Source of the DNA: Pseudomonas gingeri
Lineage (GTDB): Bacteria; Pseudomonadota; Gammaproteobacteria; Pseudomonadales; Pseudomonadaceae
DNA: 64,000 bases
Assembly: GCF_013385635.1 (NCBI RefSeq)
Contig: NZ_JACAPR010000012.1
Coordinates: 372,001 to 436,000 of the forward strand
Direction of reading: 5' to 3'
Shown here piece by piece: positions 35,731 through 45,232 of the stretch (positions are counted from its first letter, which is position 1; each line of letters starts with the position of its first letter). The translations under genes and the position numbers were made by a program. A model generated the notes under the pieces. The model was given only the letters and a program-made list of their open reading frames with translations. It ran no database searches and was not told the DNA's origin.

Positions 35731-37073
35731 ACCAACCCCTCCACGGCCTGGGCGAACAGGCGCCCGCGTTCTTCGTAGTTCTTGAACATGTCGAAACTGG
35801 CGCAAGCCGGCGACAGCAATACCGCGTCACCCGACTCGGCCAGTTCGGCACAGCGCTGTACAGCCTCGTCCAGGGTCTGTGCACGGACCAGCGGCACATC
35901 ATCGCCGAGGGCCTTGGCCAGTAGCTCGCCATCCCGGCCGAGCAGGACCACCGCCCGGCAATTGGCCGCGACCGGGCCGCGCAGACCGCTGAAGTCAGCG
36001 CCCTTGCCATCGCCACCGGCGATCAACACCAGCTTGCCGGTAATATCGCCGCCCAGGCCTTCGATCGCGGCCAGGGCAGCACCGACATTGGTGGCCTTGG
36101 AATCGTTGTAGTAATTCACGCCGTGCAGTTCGCGCACCCATTGGCAGCGGTGCTCAAGACCGGCGAAAGTCCTCAGGCTAGAAAGCATGGCGTCGAACGG
36201 CAGCCCCACGGCATGCCCGAGTGCCAGCGCCGCGAGGGCATTGGCCTGGTTGTGGACACCACGGATCTTCAGTTCGCGCACCGGCATCAGGTTCTGGAAC
36301 TCGAAGGCCAGGTATTTCTCGCCATCTTCTTCACGCAGGCCGAAGGCCTTGAAATCCGGTTTGCCGAGGCCGAAGGTCCAGCACGGCAGGCCTTCACTCA
36401 TCAGCGGACGGGACAGCGCGTCCTGGCGGTTGACCACCACCTGTTTCGCGCCCCGGAAGATCCGGTGCTTGGCCAGGTGATAAGCCGGCAGGCCACTGTA
36501 GCGGTCCATGTGGTCTTCACTGACATTGAGCACGGTCGCCACTTCGGCGCCCAGCTGATCGGTGGTTTCCAACTGGAAGCTCGACAGTTCCATCACGTAC
36601 AGCTCGACATCGTCACTGAGCAGGTCCAGCGCCGGGGTCCCGAGGTTGCCGCCGACCGCCACGCGCTTGCCGGCCGCCGCGGCCATCTCGCCGACCAGGG
36701 TGGTCACGGTGCTCTTGGCATTGGAACCGCTGATGGCGACGATCGGCGCCTTCGCGTTACGCGCGAACAGCTCGATATCGCCGGACAGCTTCACGCCACG
36801 GGCCGCGGCCGCCTGCAGGGCCGGGGTCGCCAGGGCCAGGCCGGGGCTCACGTAGAGCTCGTCGGCACGGCAGAGGAATTCCACGTCCAGCTCGCCACAA
36901 CGCACTTCCACCTGCGGATAGTCACGGCGCAACGTGGCCAGCTCCGGTGGATTGTCCCGCGTGTCGGCCACCGCAAAGGCAACGCCCCGGTTCGCCAGGA
37001 AGCGAACCAGGGACATGCCGCTCTTGCCGAGGCCGACAATGATGCGGAAGTGGTCAGAAGCGATCAGCGACAC
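35727..37073 (-). CDS. murD: UDP-N-acetylmuramoylalanine--D-glutamate ligase
   Basis: Adds D-glutamate to the wall precursor. The 448-residue protein begins with GTG (AGGTAGAACAC upstream). It has the Rossmann segment RIIVGLGKSGMSLVRFL, the ATP loop SGSNAKSTVTTL (an alanine where most Mur ligases have glycine, usual in MurD of pseudomonads) and the motifs NVSEDHMDRYS and DSKATN. Five bases separate it from mraY. Confidence 0.96.
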   Translation of the reverse strand: MSLIASDHFRIIVGLGKSGMSLVRFLANRGVAFAVADTRDNPPELATLRRDYPQVEVRCGELDVEFLCRADELYVSPGLALATPALQAAAARGVKLSGDIELFARNAKAPIVAISGSNAKSTVTTLVGEMAAAAGKRVAVGGNLGTPALDLLSDDVELYVMELSSFQLETTDQLGAEVATVLNVSEDHMDRYSGLPAYHLAKHRIFRGAKQVVVNRQDALSRPLMSEGLPCWTFGLGKPDFKAFGLREEDGEKYLAFEFQNLMPVRELKIRGVHNQANALAALALGHAVGLPFDAMLSSLRTFAGLEHRCQWVRELHGVNYYNDSKATNVGAALAAIEGLGGDITGKLVLIAGGDGKGADFSGLRGPVAANCRAVVLLGRDGELLAKALGDDVPLVRAQTLDEAVQRCAELAESGDAVLLSPACASFDMFKNYEERGRLFAQAVEGLV

Positions 37074-37078
37074 GTGTT

Positions 37079-38161
37079 CTACCTCAGCTTCAGGGTGGCA
37101 AGGCCGATCAACACGAGAATCACGGTGATGATCCAGAAACGGACGATCACGCGCGGCTCGGGCCAGCCCTTGAGTTCAAAGTGGTGGTGAATCGGTGCCA
37201 TACGGAATACGCGGCGACCGGTCAGCTTGAAAGAGGCCACCTGGATCACCACCGACAGGGTTTCCATCACGAACACGCCGCCCATGATGAACAGGACGAT
37301 TTCCTGCCGGACGATCACCGCGATGGTGCCCAGGGCAGCGCCCAGCGCCAGTGCGCCAACGTCACCCATGAAGACCTGGGCCGGATAGGTGTTGAACCAG
37401 AGGAAGCCCAGGCCGGCACCGATCAGCGCGCCACAGAACACGATCAGTTCGCCCGCGCCCGGCACATAGGGAATCAGCAGGTATTCGGCGAACTTCACGT
37501 TACCCGACAGGTAGCAGAAGATCCCCAGCGCGCCGCCGACCATCACTGTCGGCATGATCGCCAGGCCATCGAGGCCATCGGTGAGGTTGACCGCGTTGCT
37601 CGAACCGACGATCACGAAATAGGTCAGGATCACGAAGCCCACGCCCAGCGGGATGCTCACATCCTTGAGCATGGGCACGATCAGGGTGGTTTCCACCGGG
37701 GTCTGGGCGGTCATGAACAGGAAAATCGCCGCGCCCAGACCGAACACCGACTGCCAGAAATACTTCCAGCGACTGGGCAAGCCACGGGAGTTCTTTTCGA
37801 TTACCTTGCGGTAATCGTCGACCCAGCCGACGGCCCCGAACAGCAGGGTGACCAGCAGCACCACCCAGACATAGCGGTTATGCAGATCGGCCCACAGCAG
37901 GGTGCTGATACCGATGGACGACAGGATCAGCGCGCCACCCATGGTCGGCGTGCCGGACTTGGAAAGGTGCGATTGCGGGCCGTCGTTGCGAACCGACTGA
38001 CCGATCTGCAGGCTCTGGAGGGTACGAATCATCCATGGGCCGAGAAACAGCGACAGAGACAACGCGGTCAGCACCCCGAGAATCCCGCGCAGGGTCAGGT
38101 ACTGAAAGACCGCGAAGCCTTTGTAGAACTGTTGCAGATACTCCGCTAGCAGCAGCAGCAT
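37079..38161 (-). CDS. mraY: Phospho-N-acetylmuramoyl-pentapeptide-transferase
   Basis: Integral membrane enzyme that makes lipid I from UDP-MurNAc-pentapeptide and undecaprenyl phosphate. It has 360 residues and ten helices. The catalytic aspartate-rich motifs are seen in VGWVDDYRKV, NAVNLTDGLDGLA and VFMGDVGALALGAALG, and the substrate motif in MAPIHHHFELKGWPE. It starts within the murF stop codon (TAATG, one-base overlap). Confidence 0.97.
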   Translation of the reverse strand: MLLLLAEYLQQFYKGFAVFQYLTLRGILGVLTALSLSLFLGPWMIRTLQSLQIGQSVRNDGPQSHLSKSGTPTMGGALILSSIGISTLLWADLHNRYVWVVLLVTLLFGAVGWVDDYRKVIEKNSRGLPSRWKYFWQSVFGLGAAIFLFMTAQTPVETTLIVPMLKDVSIPLGVGFVILTYFVIVGSSNAVNLTDGLDGLAIMPTVMVGGALGIFCYLSGNVKFAEYLLIPYVPGAGELIVFCGALIGAGLGFLWFNTYPAQVFMGDVGALALGAALGTIAVIVRQEIVLFIMGGVFVMETLSVVIQVASFKLTGRRVFRMAPIHHHFELKGWPEPRVIVRFWIITVILVLIGLATLKLR

Positions 38162-39543
38162 TAATGCGTCTCTCCCTTATGCACATGAGGCACAGGTCCG
38201 CACAAAGCCGCGACGATGTTTTCCATCGCCGCGCTGCGCGAACCCTTGATCAAAATGGTGGTATTGGTGTCTTGCTCGGCGCCAAGCGCCTCGATCAGAT
38301 CGGCCTGGCTGGCGAAATGACGAGCGTGCTGGCCGAATGCGTTGACGGCGTGGACCATCATCGGTCCCACCGCGTAAAGCGCTGAAACCTTGCCTGAAGC
38401 GTAAGCCCCTACTTCATGATGTCCCTGCTCCGCCCACTCGCCCAACTCGCCGATATCTCCGAGCACCAGAACGGTGCGGCCGGAAAAGCCGGCGAGTATA
38501 TCAACGGCCGCACACATTGAGGTGGGGTTCGCGTTGTAAGTGTCATCGATGACCCGCAGGCCATTGCTGGCCAGTTGCGCGACCGCCCGGCCCTTGACCG
38601 GCTGGACAGCTTCCAGCCCGGCGACGATGCCCGGCAGGGAAATCCCCAGCGCATGGGCAGCCGCGGCGGCGGCCAGGGCATTGGCAACGTTATGGCTGCC
38701 CAACAGGTTCAGTTGTACTGGGGCCGCGCCGTCGGGACCGTGCAGTACGAACTGCGGACAGCCACGCGCATCGCGGGAAATATCACTGCCGTGGAAATCG
38801 GCGGCGCTGTTGCCCAGGGCAAAACTCAGCACCTTGCGCGCACCGGCTCGGGCTTTCCAGATGGCAAAGGCCTTGTCGTCCAGATTGAGCACGGCCACGC
38901 CATCAGCCTGCAACCCTTCGATGATCTCGCCCTTGGCCTCGACGATCTTGTCGGGACCGCCGAACTCACCGACATGGGCGGTTCCCGCATTGTTCAAGAT
39001 GGCCACATGGGGCTTGGTCATGGCGACGGTGTAGGCGATTTCGCCAATGCGCGAAGCACCCAGTTCGATCACCGCCGCACTGTGTTCCGGCGCCAGTTCG
39101 AGCAGGGTCAACGGCACACCCAGTTCGTTGTTCAGGTTGCCCCTGGTCGCCAGCACCAGCCCACGGGTACGCAGGATGCTCGCGAGAAGCTCCTTGACCG
39201 TGGTCTTGCCGCTGGATCCGGTGATCGCCGCCACCGGCCGGGTAAACCGGGCACGGTTCAAGGCGCCCAACTGACCCAGCGCCAGGCGGGTATCACGCAC
39301 CAGCAACTGCGGCAGCCCGCTACCCGGCACTTCCCGCTCGACCAGTGCCGCGACAGCGCCCTTGGCCGCGACATCGTTCAGGTAATCGTGCCCGTCGAAA
39401 CGCGGGCCGGTCAGGGCGACAAACAGCTGGCCCGGCTGGATCGCCCGGCTGTCGATGCTTACCCCGGAGAAACTCGCATCGGCCGAGACCAGACGGCCCG
39501 ACAGATCATTGGCGACGTTACTCAACTTCATCGCTTCAAGCAT
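38161..39543 (-). CDS. murF: UDP-N-acetylmuramoyl-tripeptide--D-alanyl-D-alanine ligase
   Basis: Completes the pentapeptide of the wall precursor. The ATG at 39543 (MLEAMKLSN) has GGGAGG six bases upstream and overlaps the murE end by eight bases; an alternative ATG four codons on (39531) is possible. The 460-residue product contains the ATP loop TGSSGKTTVKELLA, the segment NNELGVPLTLLEL and the motif DTYNANPTSM. Confidence 0.95.
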   Translation of the reverse strand: MLEAMKLSNVANDLSGRLVSADASFSGVSIDSRAIQPGQLFVALTGPRFDGHDYLNDVAAKGAVAALVEREVPGSGLPQLLVRDTRLALGQLGALNRARFTRPVAAITGSSGKTTVKELLASILRTRGLVLATRGNLNNELGVPLTLLELAPEHSAAVIELGASRIGEIAYTVAMTKPHVAILNNAGTAHVGEFGGPDKIVEAKGEIIEGLQADGVAVLNLDDKAFAIWKARAGARKVLSFALGNSAADFHGSDISRDARGCPQFVLHGPDGAAPVQLNLLGSHNVANALAAAAAAHALGISLPGIVAGLEAVQPVKGRAVAQLASNGLRVIDDTYNANPTSMCAAVDILAGFSGRTVLVLGDIGELGEWAEQGHHEVGAYASGKVSALYAVGPMMVHAVNAFGQHARHFASQADLIEALGAEQDTNTTILIKGSRSAAMENIVAALCGPVPHVHKGETH

Positions 39544-40999
39544 GCGCGGCCTCCCAGGCATCCAGTGCCTTCGATGCCTCTACCAGGTCGGAGAAGGCAT
39601 GGCGTTCGCCATTGATTTCCTGGTAATCCTCATGGCCCTTGCCGGCCAGGACGATCACGTCGTCGGCCTTGGCCGCGGCGATCAGCTCGGCAATGGCCAG
39701 GCCGCGACCGGCCACGAAGCGCACGGCATCGGCAGCGACAAAACCGGCACGGATATCGTCGAAAATCCGCAGGGCATCTTCGGTCCGGGGGTTGTCGTCG
39801 GTTACCAGTACGCTATCGGCCAGGCGCTCGACCACTTCCGCCATCAGCGGGCGCTTGCCGCGATCACGGTCGCCGCCACAGCCGAACAGGCAGCGCAACT
39901 GCCCCTTGGCATGCGGGCGCAGGGCCAGCAGGACTTTTTCCAGGGCATCCGGGGTGTGGGCGTAATCCACCACCACCAGGGGACGGGCGCCGCCGCCCAG
40001 GCGCTGCATGCGACCGGCCGGGCCTTCGAGCTGTGGCAGCACCCGGAGAATTTCATCCAGCGCGTAATCCAGTCCCAGCAATGCGCCCACTGCCGCCAGC
40101 ACGTTGCTCAGGTTGAAACGACCGAGCAGTGCGCTGCGCAGATGATGCTCGCCTTGCGGGGTGACCAGCGTGGCACGCACGCCTTCGTCGCCAAACTGCG
40201 CGTCGCGGCAATACAGGTAGGCGCTGCTGTCTTCCAGGCTATAGGTGATCAACCGGGACTCATGCTCATGTGCCGCCAACCGACGACCAAAATCATCATC
40301 GAGGTTGATCACCCGGCAGCTCAGGTCGGTCCAGCTGAACAGCTTGGCCTTCTCGGCACCATAGGCTTCCATGGTGCCGTGGTAATCGAGGTGATCGCGA
40401 GACAGGTTGGTCAGCACCGCCACGTCGAACGCCAGTGCGCTGACACGCCCCTGATGCAGGCCGTGGGAGGACACTTCCATGGCGATCGCCTTGGCACCGG
40501 CTTTCTTCAGGTCAGCCAGGGTCGCCTGTACGGCAATCGGGTCCGGCGTGGTGTGCAACCCGCTGTGCAGGGCACCATGGAAACCGGTACCCAGGGTACC
40601 GACGATCCCGCAGTGCTGGCCGAGCAGGTCCAGGGCCTGGGCAACCAGTTGGGTGACACTGGTCTTGCCGTTGGTCCCGGTGACGCCCAGCAGGTTCAAC
40701 TGACGGCTAGGGTCGCCATAGAAACGCCCGGCGATATCCGACAACTGTGCCGCCAGGCCCTTGACCGGGATCAACGGGATATCAGTGATCGGCAGGACGG
40801 TGGCGCCTTCCACTTCATAGGCCACCGCCGCCGCGCCACGCTGCAAGGCATCGGCGATATGGCTGCGGCCATCGACCTTGCCGCCCGGCACCGCCAGGAA
40901 CAGGTCACCGGCACGCACTTTACGGCTGTCGAGCGCCAACTCGCGAATCAGCAGATCGCGGCCGGCGTGAGGAAAGATCTTGTTCAGGCTCAAGGACAT
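39536..40999 (-). CDS. murE: UDP-N-acetylmuramoyl-L-alanyl-D-glutamate--2,6-diaminopimelate ligase
   Basis: Adds meso-diaminopimelate as third residue of the stem peptide. The 487-residue enzyme has the ATP loop GVTGTNGKTSVTQL, the carbamylated-lysine region and the DAP-specificity motif DNPRTEDALRI (D-N-P-R). The last motif supports diaminopimelate rather than lysine, as expected for a Gram-negative. It overlaps the ftsI stop by one base. Confidence 0.97.
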   Translation of the reverse strand: MSLSLNKIFPHAGRDLLIRELALDSRKVRAGDLFLAVPGGKVDGRSHIADALQRGAAAVAYEVEGATVLPITDIPLIPVKGLAAQLSDIAGRFYGDPSRQLNLLGVTGTNGKTSVTQLVAQALDLLGQHCGIVGTLGTGFHGALHSGLHTTPDPIAVQATLADLKKAGAKAIAMEVSSHGLHQGRVSALAFDVAVLTNLSRDHLDYHGTMEAYGAEKAKLFSWTDLSCRVINLDDDFGRRLAAHEHESRLITYSLEDSSAYLYCRDAQFGDEGVRATLVTPQGEHHLRSALLGRFNLSNVLAAVGALLGLDYALDEILRVLPQLEGPAGRMQRLGGGARPLVVVDYAHTPDALEKVLLALRPHAKGQLRCLFGCGGDRDRGKRPLMAEVVERLADSVLVTDDNPRTEDALRIFDDIRAGFVAADAVRFVAGRGLAIAELIAAAKADDVIVLAGKGHEDYQEINGERHAFSDLVEASKALDAWEAAHA

Positions 41000-42738
41000 T
41001 AACCACGCCCTCCTTTGACAGGTACGGGTGCGGCAATGGCTTGCTGCTGAGGAATGCTCGACAGGTCATCCGGGCTGACGTTCATCAGCCGCAGCGTGCC
41101 GGACATCACTTTGCTGAAGACCGGAGCCGATACCAGGCCACCGAAGTAACCGGCCTTGCTCGGTTCGTCGATCACCACCACGATGGCGTAGCGCGGATCG
41201 CTCATCGGGCCGAAACCGGCAAACAGCGAGCGGTAGGAGTTCTCGGCATAGCCCTTGGTGCCGACCGAAGTCTTGCGAGCGGTACCGGACTTGCCGGCGA
41301 CATGATAGGCCGGGACTTTGGCGCGCCAGACACCACGCGGCGCCTCGATCACCTGTTGCAGCATGCCTTGCATGGTCTTGGCGACATTTTCCGGGATGAC
41401 CTGGGTACCCTCGGGCATCTTGTCGGTCTTGATCAGGGTCAGCGGCACGATCTTGCCGTTGTTGGCCAGGGCCGAGAACGCGTGCACCAGCTGGATGGCG
41501 GTCACCGACAGGCCGTAGCCGTAGGACAGGGTCGCCGTCTCGGCCTTGCGCCACTCACGGTAGTTCGGCAGGTTGCCGACACGCTCGCCGGGGAAGCCGA
41601 GGCCGGTGTCCTGACCCAGGCCGACTTTCTGCATCACGCGGAAAATAGCCTCGCCACCGATATCGAAGGCGACCTTGCTCATCCCCACGTTACTGGAGTT
41701 GATCAGGATGCCGGTCAGGTCGAGGACCGGGCCTTCGGTCTTGGACACGTCACGAATGGTGTATTTGCCCAGCTGCAGGGTGCCCGGATAGACCTCGACC
41801 GTGTCGGTGGGCTTCCAGCGCCCGGTTTCCAGGGCGGCACTCATGGAGATGGGCTTCATGGTCGAACCCGGCTCGAACACGTCGATCATCGCGCGGTTGC
41901 GCATCATCGCCGGCTGCAGGTTGCGACGGTTGTTAGGGTTGTAGGTCGGCTGGTTGACCATGGCGAGGATCTCACCGGTCTTCACGTCCATGATCACCAG
42001 GCTGCCGGCCTTGGCGCCGTTTTCCACCAGGGCGTTGCGCAGTTCGCGGTTGGCCAGGTATTGCAGGCGCAGGTCAATCGACAACGCCAAGGGCTTGCCG
42101 GCCTTGGCGTTCTTGGTTACCTGGACATCCTTGATCAACCGGCCGCGCCGGTCCTTGATCACCTGTCGCTTGCCGGGCACCCCGGCCAGCCATTCGTCGT
42201 AGGCCAGCTCCACCCCTTCGCGACCGTGGTCGTCGATGTCGGTAAAGCCGACCATATGGGCCGCCACTTCACCGGCCGGGTAAAACCGCCGGAACTCCTC
42301 GATGCCATAGACACCGGGAACCTTGAGGTCGAGGACGGCCTGGCCCTGCTCCGGGGTCAGGCCCCGGACCAGGTAGATGAATTCCTTGTTCGCCTGTTGT
42401 TCCAGGCGTTCGGTCAGCAGCTTCGGATCCTGCCCGAGCGCCATCGCCAGCGCCGGCCAGCGGTCCTTGGCCAGTTGCATTTCCTTGGCATTGGCCCACA
42501 ACGTGGTCACCGGCGTACTCACGGCCAGGGGCTCGCCATTACGGTCGGTGATCAGGCCGCGGTGCGCCGGAATCGGGATATGCCGCATGCTGCGCGCATC
42601 GCCCTGGCCGATCAGGAACGCCCGGTCGATGACCTGCAGGTCGACGATCTTCCAGCTGATATAGCCGACCATGATCGCCAGCGCGCCGAGGACCACGCGG
42701 AAGCGCCACGGATAGAGTGCGCCCTCGAGTTTCATCAT
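40999..42738 (-). CDS. ftsI: Peptidoglycan D,D-transpeptidase FtsI (PBP3)
   Basis: Septal class B penicillin-binding protein and partner of FtsW. Started at the first of two adjacent ATGs (MMKLEGALYP), overlapping the ftsL stop by four bases, it has 579 residues. A membrane anchor lies at about 13-33 and the pedestal domain follows. The transpeptidase motifs are Ser292-T-M-Lys295, SSN at 348-350 and KSGT at 483-486. It is the PBP3 of pseudomonads and a beta-lactam target; no unusual change is seen near the motifs. Confidence 0.97.
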   Translation of the reverse strand: MMKLEGALYPWRFRVVLGALAIMVGYISWKIVDLQVIDRAFLIGQGDARSMRHIPIPAHRGLITDRNGEPLAVSTPVTTLWANAKEMQLAKDRWPALAMALGQDPKLLTERLEQQANKEFIYLVRGLTPEQGQAVLDLKVPGVYGIEEFRRFYPAGEVAAHMVGFTDIDDHGREGVELAYDEWLAGVPGKRQVIKDRRGRLIKDVQVTKNAKAGKPLALSIDLRLQYLANRELRNALVENGAKAGSLVIMDVKTGEILAMVNQPTYNPNNRRNLQPAMMRNRAMIDVFEPGSTMKPISMSAALETGRWKPTDTVEVYPGTLQLGKYTIRDVSKTEGPVLDLTGILINSSNVGMSKVAFDIGGEAIFRVMQKVGLGQDTGLGFPGERVGNLPNYREWRKAETATLSYGYGLSVTAIQLVHAFSALANNGKIVPLTLIKTDKMPEGTQVIPENVAKTMQGMLQQVIEAPRGVWRAKVPAYHVAGKSGTARKTSVGTKGYAENSYRSLFAGFGPMSDPRYAIVVVIDEPSKAGYFGGLVSAPVFSKVMSGTLRLMNVSPDDLSSIPQQQAIAAPVPVKGGRG

Positions 42739-43028
42739 GGCGCCACCATCCTGACTTCGGACGGGCTGGGGATGCGCATCTTCAGTTGTTCGGTGGCCAG
42801 GGTCTCGATCCGGCTGTGGGCCGTCCAGGTACTCTGTTCGAGGATCAGGCGGCCCCATTCGGCCTGGGCCTTGTCACGCACGCTCAGCTCGCCATACAGC
42901 GAGTTGAGCAACTGACGATTCCAGTGCGCGCTGTACGCTACGCCGATGGCGGACACCAGCACGGCGATAAACAGCAGGAACATGAAAAAGCTCCCGCCCG
43001 GGAGTGGCTTGGCGTAGAGCTTGCTCAC
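42735..43028 (-). CDS. ftsL: Cell division protein FtsL
   Basis: Short bitopic protein of 97 residues that forms a complex with FtsB and FtsQ. It begins with GTG overlapping the rsmH stop codon by four bases. It has a short cytoplasmic tail, one membrane helix (FFMFLLFIAVLVSAIGVAYS) and a periplasmic coiled-coil-prone segment. Identification relies on size, topology and position between rsmH and ftsI. Confidence 0.93.
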   Translation of the reverse strand: MSKLYAKPLPGGSFFMFLLFIAVLVSAIGVAYSAHWNRQLLNSLYGELSVRDKAQAEWGRLILEQSTWTAHSRIETLATEQLKMRIPSPSEVRMVAP

Positions 43029-43972
43029 CGCAACTTCTCCGCGACCCGCATGACGGCGCTGCGCGCACGCGGGTTGGCCTTGAGCTCGGCTTCGGAGGCG
43101 AACTGCGCCTTGCCGTGCACCTTGATACGCGGCTCGAATGCCTGATGGCGTACCGGCAGATTGCGCGGAAGGTTGTCGCCCTCGCCCTTGACCAGGCGCC
43201 GCATGAACAGTTTGACGATGCGGTCTTCAAGCGAGTGGAAGCTGATCACCACCAGGCGCCCACCGATTTCCAGGGCGTCGAGCGCCGCTTCGAGGCCGGT
43301 TTCAAGATCGCCCAATTCGTTGTTGACGTGGATGCGCAGGCCCTGGAAAGCCCGGGTCGCCGGGTTCTTGCCCTTTTCCCAGGCCGGGTTGGCGATCTTG
43401 AGCACTTCGGCCAGATCGGCGGTACGCTCGAAAGGCTTGATTTCACGACGCTCGACCACGGCCCGGGCCATGCGGCCGGAGAAGCGCTCTTCGCCATACT
43501 CCTTGAAGACGCGTGCGATTTCCTCCGCCGGAGCCGTGGCGATGAACTCGGCGGCACTGATCCCGCGCGACGGATCCATGCGCATGTCCAGCGGGCCGTC
43601 GTTCATGAAACTGAAGCCGCGTTCCGGATCATCCAGTTGCGGCGAGGACACGCCGAGGTCGAGCAGGATACCGTTGACCTTGCCGGCCATATCGCGTTCG
43701 ACGATCGCCGAACCCAGCTCGGCAAAGCTGCGCTGCACAACGACAAAGCGGCCGTCTTCGGCCGCTAGCGCTTGCCCGGTGGCAATCGCCTGTGGATCCT
43801 TGTCGAAACCGAGAAGTCGGCCATCGGGCCCGAGCTTGCTGAGAATCAGGCGGCTATGCCCGCCTCGACCGAAGGTGCCATCCAGATAGCAGCCATCAGG
43901 GCGTACGGCGAGAGCCTCGACGGCTTCGTCAAGCAGTACGGTGATGTGGTTAAAGCCGCTATCAATAGTCAC
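43025..43972 (-). CDS. rsmH: 16S rRNA (cytosine(1402)-N(4))-methyltransferase
   Basis: Methylates C1402 in the decoding centre of 16S rRNA; RsmI, further upstream in this window, adds the 2'-O-methyl at the same nucleotide. The 315-residue protein starts with GTG, which overlaps the mraZ stop (GTGA). Motifs include HITVLLDEAVEAL, the SAM-binding region DGTFGRGGHSRLIL, and GILLDLGVSSPQLDDPERGFSF. Confidence 0.97.
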   Translation of the reverse strand: MTIDSGFNHITVLLDEAVEALAVRPDGCYLDGTFGRGGHSRLILSKLGPDGRLLGFDKDPQAIATGQALAAEDGRFVVVQRSFAELGSAIVERDMAGKVNGILLDLGVSSPQLDDPERGFSFMNDGPLDMRMDPSRGISAAEFIATAPAEEIARVFKEYGEERFSGRMARAVVERREIKPFERTADLAEVLKIANPAWEKGKNPATRAFQGLRIHVNNELGDLETGLEAALDALEIGGRLVVISFHSLEDRIVKLFMRRLVKGEGDNLPRNLPVRHQAFEPRIKVHGKAQFASEAELKANPRARSAVMRVAEKLR

Positions 43973-44424
43973 AGGATCAGATCACGCAGTTCATCAGGCA
44001 TCGCGCCCGGTTGTTGAATGGCTGCCAGGTCAGCTGCAGATACAGCATTCCAGGCGTCCTCGTCCCACAGTTGAAACTTGTTCAGTTGACCCACCAGCAT
44101 CGCGCGCTTGTCCAGCTTCGCGTACTCGCGCAGGCGCGGTGGCACCAGGAAACGGCCGCTGCCGTCGAGTTCGAGGTCGACGGCATTACCAATCAGCAAA
44201 CGTTGCAGACGGCGGTTCTCTTCCCGCAGCGACGGCAACGCACGCAACTTGGTTTCAATCAGTTCCCACTCGTCGAGCGGGTACACGCACAAGCAGGGAT
44301 CTACCGCATCAATGGTGACGATCAATTGTCCGGAACTACGCGAATCGAGCTCGTCACGGTACCGGCTCGGCATGGCGAGACGGCCCTTTGCGTCGAGACT
44401 GATAGCGTTAGCTCCGCGAAACAC
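43969..44424 (-). CDS. mraZ: Transcriptional regulator MraZ
   Basis: AbrB-type regulator that binds repeats at the front of the dcw cluster and represses it in other bacteria. The 151-residue protein has two SpoVT/AbrB-like halves with the D-x-x-G-R signatures SLDAKGRLAMPSRYR and LDGSGRFLVPPRLR. It begins with GTG, with GGAG ten bases upstream. It is the first gene of the cluster and its predicted binding sites lie just in front of it. Confidence 0.95.
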   Translation of the reverse strand: MFRGANAISLDAKGRLAMPSRYRDELDSRSSGQLIVTIDAVDPCLCVYPLDEWELIETKLRALPSLREENRRLQRLLIGNAVDLELDGSGRFLVPPRLREYAKLDKRAMLVGQLNKFQLWDEDAWNAVSAADLAAIQQPGAMPDELRDLIL

Positions 44425-44465
44425 AGATGCGTTTCTCCAAATATTAGCGTTTTACGCTCAAAAAA

Positions 44466-44492
44466 CCCACTTCATGCCACTTTCCGCCACTT
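44466..44492 (-). promoter_or_regulatory. MraZ-box array in the mraZ leader
   Basis: On the minus strand three units AAGTGGC, AAGTGGC and AAGTGGG follow each other at exactly 10-base spacing. This matches the TGGGN/TGGC repeats bound by MraZ in other bacteria. They lie just downstream of the predicted -10 element, which suits repression. Confidence 0.75.
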
Positions 44493-44498
44493 GTGCAC

Positions 44499-44528
44499 AC
44501 TATAGGAATGCGCCCACCACACCGTCAA
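44499..44528 (-). promoter_or_regulatory. Sigma-70 promoter of the dcw cluster
   Basis: Read on the minus strand: TTGACG, 18-base spacer, TATAGT. Both elements are close to consensus and the MraZ boxes begin a few bases after the -10. No other comparable promoter is visible before mraZ. Confidence 0.78.
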
Positions 44529-44737
44529 GGCGCGGTCCTAAGGAAAAGCCTTACAGAACGGAGATTTAGGAGCATAAAAGGAGACTTTGGGGCAATTCGG
44601 AGAGGGTTTTGCCAGACAAACTTCATGCGACTCAAAAATTTGAGATCTGAAGTTAAAGTGATTTGTTAAGAGTAAGATTTTTTCGGTATTACAAATGCGC
44701 TTCTGCCAGCGATTGCGAGCAGGGAAGGAAAGAGGTG

Positions 44738-45088
44738 GAGAGTCGATCTGTAAGCCGGGTTCTGTCGAGGACAGTCATTCCTCTACGATGGCCATCACTG
44801 GACATCTTTAGCAACCTACCCGGTTCCAGCGCGGGCCACGCCTAGGAACCCTATTTGGTCTTGCTCCGAGTGGGGTTTACCTAGCCACGAACTGTTGCCA
44901 GACGTGCGGTGCGCTCTTACCGCACCTTTTCACCCTTACCGGCACCGAAGTGCTTAGGCGGTTATTTTCTGTGGCACTTTCCGTAGGCTCACGCCTCCCA
45001 GGCATTACCTGGCACTCCGCCCTATGGAGCCCGGACTTTCCTCCCCCCCCTAATTTTCATAGAGGGCAGCGACTGTCCAATCGACTCT
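44738..45088 (-). ncRNA. rnpB: RNase P RNA (M1 RNA, type A)
   Basis: Catalytic RNA that trims tRNA 5' ends. The minus strand begins AGAGTCGATTGGACAGTCGC and ends with the matching CGGCTTACAGATCGACTCT, which pair as the terminal helix. Conserved segments are clear: GAGGAAAGTCCGGGCTCC near the 5' end, ACAGAAAATAACCGCC, and GGTAAACCCCACTCGGAGCA. A G8 run precedes GAGGAAAGTCC. The location between mraZ and rsmI is conserved in pseudomonads. Ends are approximate by a few bases. Confidence 0.95.
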
Positions 45089-45232
45089 CCGCCGCGCAGG
45101 TTACCGGCACATGACACGAAGGACAAGCTTTAAAGCCGCCACTGTCCCGACAAGCCCGGCCACACAGCCTCCGGTTGTGCCATCAGGGAAAAATCCGACA
45201 TCTGCAAGAGACTAGACCCACATCAAAATAAA

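Noticed and set aside
44531..44737. Small RNA or gene between the mraZ promoter and rnpB
   Set aside because: AT-rich spacer with no clear hairpin-plus-U-tract, no promoter and no open frame of note; probably the 3' flank of rnpB.
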